Source of the DNA: Bacillota bacterium
GTDB taxonomy: Bacteria; Bacillota; Clostridia; Lachnospirales; Lachnospiraceae
Length of the DNA stretch: 64,000 bases
Direction of reading: 5' to 3'
Assembly: GCA_023391695.1 (NCBI GenBank)
Contig: JAEWAK010000030.1
Coordinates: 52,343-116,342 of the forward strand
This document shows positions 19,193 to 27,586 of this stretch, in pieces. The translations under genes were made by a program, and so were the position numbers. The stretch's first letter is position 1; each line of letters starts with the position of its first letter. The notes beneath the pieces were generated by a model. The model saw only the letters and a program-made list of their open reading frames with translations, did not search any database and had not been told where the DNA came from.

Positions 19193-19995
19193 AATACCTC
19201 ACCTGCTTCCAACCGGCCGTCAAACAGTAAGGATACTGCTTTTCTTACCTTTCTCATAAAATATTGGTCTTCTTCCCCTTTGCAGTTTACCAGATTTTTT
19301 ACCATATAATTCATCAATTTACCATCAATGACGGCATCCATGAACGTAACACTATACGGAATTACTGCCGTCCTGTTTTTTAAACTGTGGTAACTTCTCT
19401 CCAGATTGGCCAGGTTATAACAGGAGCGGTCATTATACCTGCCAATGAAGTATAATGTTTTTTCTTCCGGCAGGTGGTATTTAAAGAAATAATCATCAAT
19501 GATATTTTTATTCTGGGTAAGGGTTACTACGATTAAATCTGCCTCTTCTCTAATTTTTTGGAATACTTCCGAAGGCCCGGGCACGGAATCCACGAATACC
19601 AGATCATAAAATTTGTTTACGGAATTTATAATAGCCGGTAAAGCAGCGGAGGAATCCGTGGTAAACTGCTGCCTGTTTCCTTTCGTGGTACCGGGCAGTA
19701 TATGCACTCTGTTATTATATAAGGAGATAGCGGAATCATGAATAATTTCTTCATTTAATTCAGAAATCTTAATATTCCTCATTAAGGAATCAATTCCGAT
19801 ATCCTCAAACATATCCGGCCCGGTATTTTTACCCAGAAAGGATTTTTCCAGGCTTCTGTCCAGAAAATGGCCATGCATCAGGAATATACTTTTCTTTAGC
19901 TCCAAAGAAGACATAACAGCTGCCGCAAGCATACTGCTGGTGGTGCCGGATTGACCCGGTAAGGGACTCCAAAATACTATTTTCAATTTATTCAC
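19189..19995 (-). CDS. MinD/CpaE-like protein with degenerate P-loop, 268 residues
   Basis: It starts KIVFWSPLPGQSGTTSSMLA, which aligns with the deviant Walker A region of MinD/ParA ATPases (KGGVGKTT), but the invariant lysine is replaced by Thr (GQSGTTS). The later strand FYDLVFVDSVPG matches the DxxPG switch II motif, and LIVVTLTQNKNIID matches the following strand. CpaE-type proteins in Tad systems localise the machinery. Without the lysine this one probably does not hydrolyse ATP in the usual way. It overlaps the ATPase gene downstream by four bases and the next MinD-like gene upstream by eight. Confidence 0.75.
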   Translation of the reverse strand: MNKLKIVFWSPLPGQSGTTSSMLAAAVMSSLELKKSIFLMHGHFLDRSLEKSFLGKNTGPDMFEDIGIDSLMRNIKISELNEEIIHDSAISLYNNRVHILPGTTKGNRQQFTTDSSAALPAIINSVNKFYDLVFVDSVPGPSEVFQKIREEADLIVVTLTQNKNIIDDYFFKYHLPEEKTLYFIGRYNDRSCYNLANLERSYHSLKNRTAVIPYSVTFMDAVIDGKLMNYMVKNLVNCKGEEDQYFMRKVRKAVSLLFDGRLEAGEVL

Positions 19996-20641
19996 CTCTT
20001 TTCGCCTTCTTATAGGCCTGTCCGACCTCTGCTCTGTTAAAATGCAGTGTATCCGTAAGAATTTGGCTGAGCAGATATTTCAACTGGCCGGATTGCCTTT
20101 TGAACTTAATATCATTGCAGTATTGGAGTGCAACCATATTTTCTTTATCCGTATCATCATAATATAAGCAATAATACTGCTTAACCATAATTTTGTTTAT
20201 TCTTAATTCTTCCAGCAGGTAGGAGACCTTCTCATGGTTATTCATGTCTTTGATTATGAAAGAAACCTCCTGGTTTAATTTTATATTACTTAATCTTAAA
20301 ATGTTATGCCGCTGTTTGTCCGTAACCAGATAAATACAAGTACAATTGCTTATATCTTTATGAGACGTTCTGAAACCAAAATCAATAATGATATAATCAT
20401 AATACTTCCTATATTCCGTAATATTCCTCTCCTTTACAAAATCAATATTATGAAAAGTAATTTTACTGATTTTAGGGTTTAGGGATTCCGGAACCGGTAT
20501 GCAGCAGGTAAGGGCTTCTGTTTCTGAATTATCTATCACCAGCACTTTCTTTTTTAAGTTGATCAGAAGCATGGAAATATATAGTATAAGATCATAGGTT
20601 TCAACACCGATAAACCCCACAACATTGGCTTCAATCGACAT
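19988..20641 (-). CDS. MinD-fold protein without a P-loop, 217 residues
   Basis: The start at 20641 is set by GAGGAGGAGA six to nine bases upstream. The longer frame to 20791 has no such site and would overlap the SAF gene more deeply. The strand order VVGFIGVETYDLILYIS, KKVLVIDNSE, YDYIIIDFGF, CIYLVTDKQRHN follows a MinD/ParA fold. However, neither the Walker A glycines nor the lysine is there, and switch II (IIIDFGFR) lacks the PG pair. I read it as a diverged partner of the two other MinD-like proteins. It overlaps the SAF gene by 11 bases. Confidence 0.65.
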   Translation of the reverse strand: MSIEANVVGFIGVETYDLILYISMLLINLKKKVLVIDNSETEALTCCIPVPESLNPKISKITFHNIDFVKERNITEYRKYYDYIIIDFGFRTSHKDISNCTCIYLVTDKQRHNILRLSNIKLNQEVSFIIKDMNNHEKVSYLLEELRINKIMVKQYYCLYYDDTDKENMVALQYCNDIKFKRQSGQLKYLLSQILTDTLHFNRAEVGQAYKKAKRGE

Positions 20642-21608
20642 AATAAATCTCCTCCTCACTATCTTCACTTTGACTGTAGTTGTTGCCTCCGGAATCATTT
20701 TCCGTATCGCCTTCTTTGTCCGTATTAGCGGTGTTAACCGGATTATCTGCCGGCACTGTGTAACCGGCTGCATTTTGATTATAGGTTCCATATTCGTCCC
20801 AGCTTACCTGCCTGTCATATTTGTCATAAAACTGAGTCAGCCTGTTTTCTAATTCCATACGGACAGTTTCGCTTAAATATTCCGTTGCTTTTTTTACTGC
20901 GTTAGGATCTTCCCGAATCAGGTTTATTACTTGTGTTCCAGGGGTATATGTAATATAGGATGGCTGCTGTATCCTTGGCTCGATATATTTAACCGTATAG
21001 AGTCTGGTACCCTGATGTAAATAACTATCCACAATAGCTCCCGATACCCTTAATAACTCCTCCGGACTAAGCCACATAAAACAGTTGCCGGCCTCAAGGG
21101 TTAAGTTTTTTACTGCTTTTTTGCTTAAGACGATATAATTTTCCCCGTTTGGAAATAAAATCCGTATATCAACAACATCATTCTTTTTTAAATTACTGTT
21201 CAGGAAGAAGGTGTTAAATTCTACTTCCCTCAGGCTGTTATCCTCCAGCTTATCGGTTAACATGGATTTTAAAATCCCGGTGCCTGACTTTATGTCGATC
21301 AAAGCAACTTTACCAATTTCTTCATCCGTTATAAAGTTTTCATGGGATTGATCCGATAAAACTTGTATATACTTAAGATTATCTTTTGTTACTTTACTGC
21401 CGGCTGCTATGTCGTTTTTAGCTTCGTATACATAGACACTGTTGGATTCCAGCTGGCCTGATAAGACTTCTATCTCACTTTGATAACTTTTTTTCAAATT
21501 ACTAATTACTGTAAAATATGCCGTTAGAAATATTCCTCCAAATATTACGACGCATAAAAGAGATATAAAAATATGCTGCTTTGTTGATCTTTTCAGTCTT
21601 CTTCTCAC
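20631..21608 (-). CDS. CpaB-like SAF-domain membrane protein, 325 residues
   Basis: It starts with a basic n-region and one membrane helix (IFISLLCVVIFGGIFLTAYF), then a short coil and an SAF domain (VYVYEAKNDIAAGSKVTKDN). After it comes the RcpC/CpaB-like part (LKKNDVVDIRILFPNGENYI). CpaB proteins act in the periplasm or outside the membrane during Flp pilus assembly. The C-terminal 60 residues are Asn/Asp/Glu-rich and probably disordered. The GTG at 21608 has AGAAGGAGG seven bases upstream and overlaps the previous stop by four bases (GTGA). A GTG at 21614 is less well placed. Confidence 0.75.
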   Translation of the reverse strand: MRRRLKRSTKQHIFISLLCVVIFGGIFLTAYFTVISNLKKSYQSEIEVLSGQLESNSVYVYEAKNDIAAGSKVTKDNLKYIQVLSDQSHENFITDEEIGKVALIDIKSGTGILKSMLTDKLEDNSLREVEFNTFFLNSNLKKNDVVDIRILFPNGENYIVLSKKAVKNLTLEAGNCFMWLSPEELLRVSGAIVDSYLHQGTRLYTVKYIEPRIQQPSYITYTPGTQVINLIREDPNAVKKATEYLSETVRMELENRLTQFYDKYDRQVSWDEYGTYNQNAAGYTVPADNPVNTANTDKEGDTENDSGGNNYSQSEDSEEEIYYVD

Positions 21609-22471
21609 AGGCACTCCTCCTTCTGACTTATATTTGCTGCATTTTTCATAATCATTGCGGCTGCCTTTTTAACTTCCCGGATAAAATCATAATTGGGACT
21701 TTTCCGTTTACAGGTATAATTGCGCGATAAGAACTCTACAACAGTTCCCCTGGATACTGCCTCCTGGTATTCTATATTATAAGGAATTGCTGCGATATTG
21801 GGTTTACCGATAGAATGGGCTTTGGATATTTGATCAAGATTTAATCTAGAATTTTTGTTATAGTTACTGATTAAAAATACACATTTGTTTAAGATTGATG
21901 AATAATTGTCAAAGAAATATTGTATCATCGACGAATTTTGAATGAGATTAACGACTACTAAGTCGACTTCTTCCAGAATGATTTTAGAACTAAGATTATT
22001 TTGATTAGAAGTATCTATATAGGTTACATCTGCAAATCCTTCCATTGCATCCAGTATGTCTTTAATATTTCCGTATAAATTATAATCAAACGTCTCCTGG
22101 TTAATTTGATAACTCACGGGTATGTAATATAAAGAATTATCCAATATTTCCAAAGATGCTTCTTTAATAACCTGCACGGAATCCCGATTCATTTTATGTA
22201 AATGATCGGAAACTTTGGAATTATATTTAGCAGTTGAGAAATGATTCATGATATAATCGATACCTATATGCCTGAACTGGTAATTCTCCTCTCTGTCTAA
22301 ATAATTCGCCCGCTGATACATCAAAATATTCCCCAGCTTATTTTTCTGGTAGTGATTCTCGATAAGTATTGATTTGTGAGAATACTTCATAGCTGACGCG
22401 ATGCTGATACAAGCCAGATTGCTTGTCACACCGCTGCGCCCCCTTGCACTGGTCCAAAATGCTATCTTCAT
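21605..22471 (-). CDS. MinD/CpaE-like protein with degenerate P-loop, first gene of the operon
   Basis: 288 residues. It starts KIAFWTSARGRSGVTSNLA, where the P-loop lysine of MinD/ParA (GGVGKTT) is Val (GRSGVTS). The switch II position reads DVTYIDTSNQNN, and DLVVVNLIQNSSMIQ gives the next strand. It is clearly related to the 268-residue protein of the same operon: both begin KI-V/A-FWS/T and share SxY-RxNLxxIxKA-type segments. The ATG at 22471 follows AAGGGGAG by five bases. As the first gene it probably marks the operon start. The promoter should lie in the very AT-rich 400 bases upstream. Confidence 0.75.
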   Translation of the reverse strand: MKIAFWTSARGRSGVTSNLACISIASAMKYSHKSILIENHYQKNKLGNILMYQRANYLDREENYQFRHIGIDYIMNHFSTAKYNSKVSDHLHKMNRDSVQVIKEASLEILDNSLYYIPVSYQINQETFDYNLYGNIKDILDAMEGFADVTYIDTSNQNNLSSKIILEEVDLVVVNLIQNSSMIQYFFDNYSSILNKCVFLISNYNKNSRLNLDQISKAHSIGKPNIAAIPYNIEYQEAVSRGTVVEFLSRNYTCKRKSPNYDFIREVKKAAAMIMKNAANISQKEECL

Positions 22472-22894
22472 ATATACTCCCCTTTTCAATATTAAATTTT
22501 ATGAAAAAATTAAGCATATAATATTCACATAGCAAAACTCACCTCGCTTTATAAAATTATTGGGATGGTAATAATGAAAAAATAATAAGATAATAAAAAA
22601 GAATTTAGATAATTAAGATAATATCATAATAAACTATTTTTTACATTTTGTAAAGTGATTTTTACATTTTTAATTATTATTTTTTAAAAATCTATATAAT
22701 AAAAGTTTTATCCTTAATTACTTCCTGCATAAAACGACATATACAATTATATTTATAAAATATCATTGACTTAATGATGATATCCATGAAATCAGAAGTA
22801 ATATTCAGGAATAATAGAAAAATTAAAAATCTTTAAGATATATATATTGGGAATCATGAATGAGTAATCCATTAACAGTTTTTCTTGGTTTCTT
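22472..22894. other. AT-rich intergenic region upstream of the Tad-like operon
   Basis: No convincing gene. The region is dominated by A/T runs (for example around 22570-22700). It must hold the operon promoter on the minus strand, but I could not single out a clear -35/-10 pair. A 69-codon minus frame here overlaps the DUF4362-like gene and has no ribosome binding site. Confidence 0.5.
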
Positions 22895-23326
22895 TTAGTA
22901 TAATCTTTTAACATTAAGAAATACAATATCTTTATATATGATAAAATCGCTATTATCAGTAATAACTGCATGATAATTCGTAGAGAAAAGATTGCTTTCA
23001 CTCGTTGTATCTGTATACAGATTTGTTATCTTATATGTATTGATACTATATCCTTGATTATATCTACTATTATCAACAGTGTAGGTAATGTCATTGCCAT
23101 CATATTTTAATATACTTGTTGTTGCCGGACCATCTATTCCGAAAGTAGTAATAAATACACAGTCAGATATGCCATTATTTAAATTTTGAATAAATAAATT
23201 AAGTCTTCCAGTGTTAATTGACCGAGCAGTTGGAGTATTTAGTATATCATAATTCATGTATGCCATATCAAGGGTATAATCAAATGGTACAGACTGAAGA
23301 AATTTTATAGGGTCACTGCAGTCCAT
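22895..23326 (-). CDS. DUF4362-like protein, 143 residues
   Basis: The core (NTGRLNLFIQNLNNGISD, then FITTFGIDGPATTSILKYDG, then ITYTVDNSRYNQG) fits the DUF4362 family. That family is usually a small lipoprotein in Firmicutes that describes a folded beta-rich domain of unknown role. Here the N-terminus (MDCSDPIKFLQSVPFDY) has no hydrophobic signal, so the usual lipoprotein leader seems to be missing. The start is well supported by AAAGGAGGG nine bases upstream, so this looks natural and not a truncation artefact. It stands alone. Confidence 0.65.
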   Translation of the reverse strand: MDCSDPIKFLQSVPFDYTLDMAYMNYDILNTPTARSINTGRLNLFIQNLNNGISDCVFITTFGIDGPATTSILKYDGNDITYTVDNSRYNQGYSINTYKITNLYTDTTSESNLFSTNYHAVITDNSDFIIYKDIVFLNVKRLY

Positions 23327-23646
23327 TATTATAGCCCTCCTTTCTATAATAATTATTCAACGTATATTAAAAAATTGAACAATAATAATCTTTTTGTTAA
23401 ATCTTTGTGTTCTTATACCTCATATTATATATGTTTTACAATTCAGTTGGAATTTATTTTGTGCCATATTATAATTGCATCTGTATTTTTTAGTTTTTCT
23501 TAATACCAGATGCTGTGAAACCTGGTTTTTATGTGATAGTATTTCAAAGTCCAATATTAATTATAAAAGAATTACTTCTTTCATAATCTCCCAGTGTAAT
23601 TCCATATAATTAATTTCTAAAATGCTTACAGTTCTTATTTTTTGTA
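23327..23646. other. AT-rich gap, contains one copy of a dispersed repeat
   Basis: No gene is seen. A segment near 23511 (GCTGTGAAACCTGGTTTTTA) resembles the arms of the inverted repeat at 24653-24716. Otherwise only A/T-rich sequence, which should include the promoter of the DUF4362-like gene. Confidence 0.4.
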
Positions 23647-24201
23647 CTATTTCTTAAGTTTATCATATAAGTCCAAAAAGTAATGAAAATATTTATTATC
23701 TACTTTAAATAAAGTCATTTCTTGTAATCCATTTTTATTTACTACTGTATTAGCTGGAATTATTTCAAGTGATTTTCCGGTTTTTGGATTAACTATATGG
23801 GTTTTATCGGGTGCATTATCATCTTTAGTTAACAAATTATGTTCTACGTCAATCAGGTATTTTACATACAAAATTTTATCACTGCATAGATAATAAGCTT
23901 CATAATAACCGCTGCTTTCATCGGTTATTAAAATATATTGCCATCCATAAGCCAATTGATATTCATCTTCATAATGTTCTTTTTCTAGGACCATATCTTT
24001 TTTCATCTTTTTAAACACATTTAAATATTTTCTGTCTTCGATACGTATTTCTTGTGGCATTTCATTTATATTACTATAAGTAATTAAAATATTTTGATCT
24101 GTACTCTTATAGTATATAATTGTACCTATCACAAAAATTAAAATAATTATTATAATAATTAAACTTATATTTTTGATTATCTTTTCTTTTATCTTTAACA
24201 T
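23647..24201 (-). CDS. Membrane-anchored hypothetical protein, 184 residues
   Basis: One N-terminal helix (ISLIIIIIILIFVIGTIIYY) is followed by a soluble domain of about 150 residues predicted to be outside the cell. That part has YGWQYILITDESSGYYEAYYLCSDKILYV and a small C-terminal helical region. The ATG at 24201 has GAGGGGG upstream. No family is recognised. It lies in the same orientation as the DUF4362-like gene, 320 bases away, so it is probably separately transcribed. Confidence 0.65.
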   Translation of the reverse strand: MLKIKEKIIKNISLIIIIIILIFVIGTIIYYKSTDQNILITYSNINEMPQEIRIEDRKYLNVFKKMKKDMVLEKEHYEDEYQLAYGWQYILITDESSGYYEAYYLCSDKILYVKYLIDVEHNLLTKDDNAPDKTHIVNPKTGKSLEIIPANTVVNKNGLQEMTLFKVDNKYFHYFLDLYDKLKK

Positions 24202-24385
24202 GAATATCCCCCTCAGATTTACTTATATAATATATATTTTGCCTCATTTTTAAAACTTGTCAATATTATAATTCTTTATTTTACAATTTTTTCAATTGAC
24301 TCAATTTTATTATTAACCTCCACCCCATCCAACCCCTTATAAGGTAATTACTTTTGCAAACATAGAGGTGTTTTTACTAGAATGA

Positions 24386-24470
24386 ACCTGGCTTGCCAGA
24401 CTCTGGCGCTGACAAGCTGTTATTTCAGTGATAATTTTTCACTGGTGTGTCCTGCGCATCCTTTCGGTCT
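24386..24470. repeat. Copy of a dispersed GGCTTGCC..GCGCTGA repeat
   Basis: The segment TGGCTTGCCAGACTCTGGCG, followed by CTGA and later GTGTGTCCTGCGCATCC, is a diverged copy of the sequence found twice at 36017-36160. GC content is above the surroundings. No coding potential is seen. Confidence 0.55.
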
Positions 24471-24516
24471 TTTTTTTATTTATAGGAAATTTTTACGGAA
24501 TTTCTATAAATAAAAA

Positions 24517-24562
24517 TATAAATCCCAATTGTGACTTTTCAATCACAGCTGGGATATTTTTT
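24517..24562 (-). terminator. Likely terminator of the pyrK-pyrD-pyrE-orf50 unit
   Basis: Arms ATCCCAATTGTGA and TCACAGCTGGGAT form a stem with two internal mismatches and a short loop. T-rich sequence follows on both strands, so it may act in both directions. It is the first strong hairpin after the 50-residue gene on the minus strand. Confidence 0.55.
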
Positions 24563-24595
24563 GCCATACAATAAACTCACGAATATGGTGTTTTT

Positions 24596-24625
24596 AATTT
24601 ATGTAAATCTAATTTATGTAAATCT
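24596..24625. repeat. Perfect tandem duplication of 15 bp
   Basis: AATTTATGTAAATCT occurs twice head to tail (24596-24610, 24611-24625). No gene overlaps it. Confidence 0.8.
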
Positions 24626-24652
24626 GTATACTCTTCGTTTTTCCTGTTATCC

Positions 24653-24716
24653 GACTGCTGTAAAACCCGGTTTATAGTTCTGTAACTATATTTAAAACCT
24701 GTGTTTCACAACAGTC
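24653..24716. repeat. Imperfect inverted repeat with GACTGYTGTRAAAC arms
   Basis: Left arm GACTGCTGTAAAACCCGG and right arm, read on the other strand, GACTGTTGTGAAACACAGG pair over most of their length around a small AT-rich loop. It lies just after the 50-residue gene on the minus strand. A related single arm is at about 23511. Confidence 0.6.
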
Positions 24717-24726
24717 CCAATATGAA

Positions 24727-24879
24727 TTAAAAAAGGATTTCCGATTTTTTCTTTAGTAATCTTCCACCGCTGATAATCATCATAACTCCGCCTGCTATGC
24801 CAGCTACAATAAATAGAATTCCCATGACTAAATTACCAACGCCTACCGATTTCATTGTGGTATAAATTTTTTCACTCAT
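24727..24879 (-). CDS. Small membrane protein, 50 residues, downstream of pyrE
   Basis: A short frame with ATAGGAG six bases before its ATG. It encodes MSEKIYTTMKSVGVGNLV, then a hydrophobic segment MGILFIVAGIAGGVMMIIS, then GGRLLKKKSEILF: one or two membrane helices with a basic tail. The Gly-rich helix and the clear ribosome binding site argue for a real gene. It follows pyrE by 56 bases on the same strand and precedes the likely operon terminator. No function is known to me; I recall similar small proteins in Lachnospiraceae only vaguely. Confidence 0.65.
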   Translation of the reverse strand: MSEKIYTTMKSVGVGNLVMGILFIVAGIAGGVMMIISGGRLLKKKSEILF

Positions 24880-24935
24880 AATTAGCTCCTATCCGCTGCT
24901 ATAAGCAGTCTTTGTTACCAGAAACATAGCTTTCC

Positions 24936-25616
24936 TTATTCTTTTTTTGCCCCGTATTGCTCATAATAAGCTTCAATGGCTGCTTTTAGTTTATCATCAA
25001 TTACGATATTACTATTATAAGGCTTATTATACAAATGTTCAACTACTTCTTCCATGGTAACAATGGCAGTTGTTTTAAGATCATAAACCTCTTCGATTTC
25101 AGCCAAAGCACTCTTGTTTCCCTGGCCTCTTTCCATACGGTCAACCGATACGACCAGTCCGAGGGCGGTAACCTCACCCTGTGCTTTCAGTATGGGCATG
25201 GTCTCACCGATGGAGGTCCCGGCTGTTGTTACATCTTCTATAATAATTATTTTATCCTTGTCAAGAATTGGGCCGCCAAGAAGTATTCCCTTATCCCCAT
25301 GGTCCTTGACTTCCTTACGGTTGGAACAGTAACGTATATCAACTCCGTAAAATTCACTGATAGCCATGGAAGTTGCTACACTTAGTGGAATTCCCTTATA
25401 TGCCGGTCCGAACAGGACATCAAAATCAAGCCCGAAACTTTCTTTAATCGCTTTTGCATAATACTGCCCAAGCCTTCTTAACTGGGAACCTGTCCTGTAA
25501 AAACCCGCATTAATGAAAAAAGGTGTTTTTCTTCCGCTTTTTGTTGTAAAATCTCCAAATTTTAAAACTCCGCAATCAACCATAAATTCAATAAATTCCT
25601 GCTTATATTGTTCCAT
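24936..25616 (-). CDS. pyrE: Orotate phosphoribosyltransferase
   Basis: 226 residues. It transfers the phosphoribosyl group of PRPP to orotate, step five of UMP synthesis. The PRPP-binding signature is IIIIEDVTTAGTS (about 125-137). TTKSGRKTPFFINAGFY near the N-terminus and FGPAYKGIPLS are the usual substrate-binding segments; RKEVKDHGDKG is the flexible catalytic loop. I chose the ATG at 25616, with GGAGGA eight bases upstream, over the in-frame ATG at 25676. It is the third gene of pyrK-pyrD-pyrE. Confidence 0.95.
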   Translation of the reverse strand: MEQYKQEFIEFMVDCGVLKFGDFTTKSGRKTPFFINAGFYRTGSQLRRLGQYYAKAIKESFGLDFDVLFGPAYKGIPLSVATSMAISEFYGVDIRYCSNRKEVKDHGDKGILLGGPILDKDKIIIIEDVTTAGTSIGETMPILKAQGEVTALGLVVSVDRMERGQGNKSALAEIEEVYDLKTTAIVTMEEVVEHLYNKPYNSNIVIDDKLKAAIEAYYEQYGAKKE

Positions 25617-25672
25617 TAAACATCCTCCATGTTTTATATTTATAGAATGGGTTACCAGGTATGCCGGCCATT

Positions 25673-26584
25673 TCACCCGTTTCTGTTAACACAGCCAATC
25701 AGTTCCTTTATATCTTCTATATTATACTTCTTCATATAATTTTCAATACCCTGTATTACATCCAGTGTGGCAGTCGGATTTATGAAATTGGCTGTTCCTA
25801 CGGCTACGGCTGTGGCACCTGCCATAATAAATTCCAGGGCATCGTCCCCGTCCATAATTCCGCCCATACCGATAATCGGAAGCTTTACCGCATTCACCAC
25901 CTGGTTGACCATACGGACAGCGATGGGTTTTACGGCAGGCCCGGATAAACCGCCGGTTTTATTCGCCAGCAGAAATTTTCTCTTATGGATATCAATCTTC
26001 ATGCCGGTTAGGGTATTGATCAGGGATAGGGCATCCGCTCCTCCATACTCCGCCGCCCTGGCCATTTCCGTTATATCCGTTACATTCGGGCTTAACTTCA
26101 TAATAATCGGCTGCCTGGCGTACTTCTTCACTTCTCTTGTAATTGCTTCCACGGCATGGCTGTTCTGCCCGAAAGCAATGCCGCCTTCCTTTACATTAGG
26201 ACAGGATATGTTAATTTCCAGCATATCCACATCATAATCCGCCAACCGTTCCACGACCTTAATATAATCTTCCGTGGTTTTTCCGCATACATTTACTATG
26301 ATCCTGGTATCAAACTGTTTTAAGAAAGGAATATCCCGTTCCGCAAATAAATCCACACCTGGATTCTGCAATCCGATAGCATTCAACATCCCGCCGTAGG
26401 TTTCCGCAATCCGGGGGGTGGGATTGCCTGTCCAGGGAATATTTGAGACACCTTTGGTAGTTACCGCACCAAGTTTACTTAAATCAACAAATTCGCTGTA
26501 TTCCATCCCTGACCCAAAAGAACCGGAAGCAGTGGTTACCGGGTTATTCCATTCTATACCTGCAATATTCACTTTTGTATTCAT
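25673..26584 (-). CDS. pyrD: Dihydroorotate dehydrogenase (NAD+), catalytic subunit, class 1B
   Basis: 303 residues. This is the FMN-dependent TIM barrel that oxidises dihydroorotate to orotate. Signatures: NPVTTASGSFGSG at the start; NAIGLQNPG; the catalytic-loop region EINISCPNVKEGGIAFGQ with the Cys base typical of class 1; and IIGMGGIMDGDDALEFIMAG for the FMN phosphate. Class 1B enzymes pass electrons to NAD+ through PyrK, which lies directly upstream here. Cytoplasmic. The downstream gene is pyrE, 56 bases away. Confidence 0.95.
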   Translation of the reverse strand: MNTKVNIAGIEWNNPVTTASGSFGSGMEYSEFVDLSKLGAVTTKGVSNIPWTGNPTPRIAETYGGMLNAIGLQNPGVDLFAERDIPFLKQFDTRIIVNVCGKTTEDYIKVVERLADYDVDMLEINISCPNVKEGGIAFGQNSHAVEAITREVKKYARQPIIMKLSPNVTDITEMARAAEYGGADALSLINTLTGMKIDIHKRKFLLANKTGGLSGPAVKPIAVRMVNQVVNAVKLPIIGMGGIMDGDDALEFIMAGATAVAVGTANFINPTATLDVIQGIENYMKKYNIEDIKELIGCVNRNG

Positions 26585-26646
26585 TCTTAATCCATACCTT
26601 TCAGAGCATTACTTTTAAGAAAAAACGTGTTCCGTCACTGCCAGGG

Positions 26647-27414
26647 TTATATTTCTATTTCATCGGAATAGAATACCGGCCCGTCCTTACAGACTCGTTT
26701 ATTATTTACATTTGAGTGGTGATCTTTATCCTTTGCTTTACATACACAGGCCAGACAGGCACCGATACCGCAGGCCATCCTCTCTTCCATGGATAACTGG
26801 GCTTTTATTCCCATTCCCTCCGCATAGGTCTTAACTCCCCGAAGCATGGGAGCTGGTCCGCAGGCATACAATATGTCTCCCTCTAAATGATTTGCTTTTA
26901 TTGCATCAATTACATTGCCCTTTGTCCCGGAACTTCCATCCTCAGTTGAAAGAAACACTTCACCGTATTTTTCAAATTCTTTATCCAAAAATGTAATGTC
27001 CCGATAGCCTAATACGATCTTTTTCTCACAATTTAACTGTTTAGCCAGCTCAAGCATGGGAGGTATGCCGATTCCCCCTCCGATGAGGATTGCCTGCTTT
27101 CCCTCTAAATGAAAGCCGTTACCCAAAGGGCCCAATACATCAATAGTATCGGAAGTATTATAGCGGGAGAATTCCTCCGTTCCGTTTCCGGCAACACGAT
27201 ATACCAGACGCAAAGTGCCGTTTTTCCTGTCTATTTCACATATACTGATCGGCCTTGGGAGCAGCCTGTTACCGCTTTTGCAATACAAGGATATAAATTG
27301 CCCTGGTTTAGCACCTGCCGCTATCTGGCTGTCCTTAATCCACATACTGAAAATGTCCTCTGTCAGTTGGATTTGCGAGGTAATTACCGCTGTTTTTTTA
27401 AAGGTATTGGTCAT
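26647..27414 (-). CDS. pyrK: Dihydroorotate dehydrogenase electron transfer subunit
   Basis: 255 residues. It carries FAD and a [2Fe-2S] cluster and passes electrons from PyrD to NAD+. Seen: RPISICEIDRKNGTLRLVYR (FAD binding), LIGGGIGIPPML (NAD/FAD ribose), then the cluster Cys set in MACGIGACLACVCK plus the last Cys in KRVCKDGPVF. The start ATG has AGGAGA upstream. First gene of the pyrK-pyrD-pyrE block. Confidence 0.95.
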   Translation of the reverse strand: MTNTFKKTAVITSQIQLTEDIFSMWIKDSQIAAGAKPGQFISLYCKSGNRLLPRPISICEIDRKNGTLRLVYRVAGNGTEEFSRYNTSDTIDVLGPLGNGFHLEGKQAILIGGGIGIPPMLELAKQLNCEKKIVLGYRDITFLDKEFEKYGEVFLSTEDGSSGTKGNVIDAIKANHLEGDILYACGPAPMLRGVKTYAEGMGIKAQLSMEERMACGIGACLACVCKAKDKDHHSNVNNKRVCKDGPVFYSDEIEI

Positions 27415-27540
27415 CGTTTCATCTCCTGAATTTTATAGCCGTATAGCTGGAACTACACTAATGTACTGTTTTTAATCTCACTTATTATAAACGAAAAAAT
27501 TTGGTAGCACAAGTCCTGAAATTATTTTTTATAATAACAA

Positions 27541-27585
27541 AAATTTTGAGCTAAGTTTACTGTTAAACCGTAACTTAGCCCAAAA
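27541..27585 (-). terminator. Terminator after the GNAT gene
   Basis: On the minus strand TTGGGCTAAGTT and AACTTAGCTCAA pair around a loop, followed by AAATTTTTG. It separates the GNAT/DUF2087 genes from pyrK. Confidence 0.65.
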
Positions 27586-27586
27586 A

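Noticed and set aside
22338..22535. Minus-strand frame of 65 codons
   Set aside because: It overlaps the start of the first MinD-like gene in another frame without a ribosome binding site.
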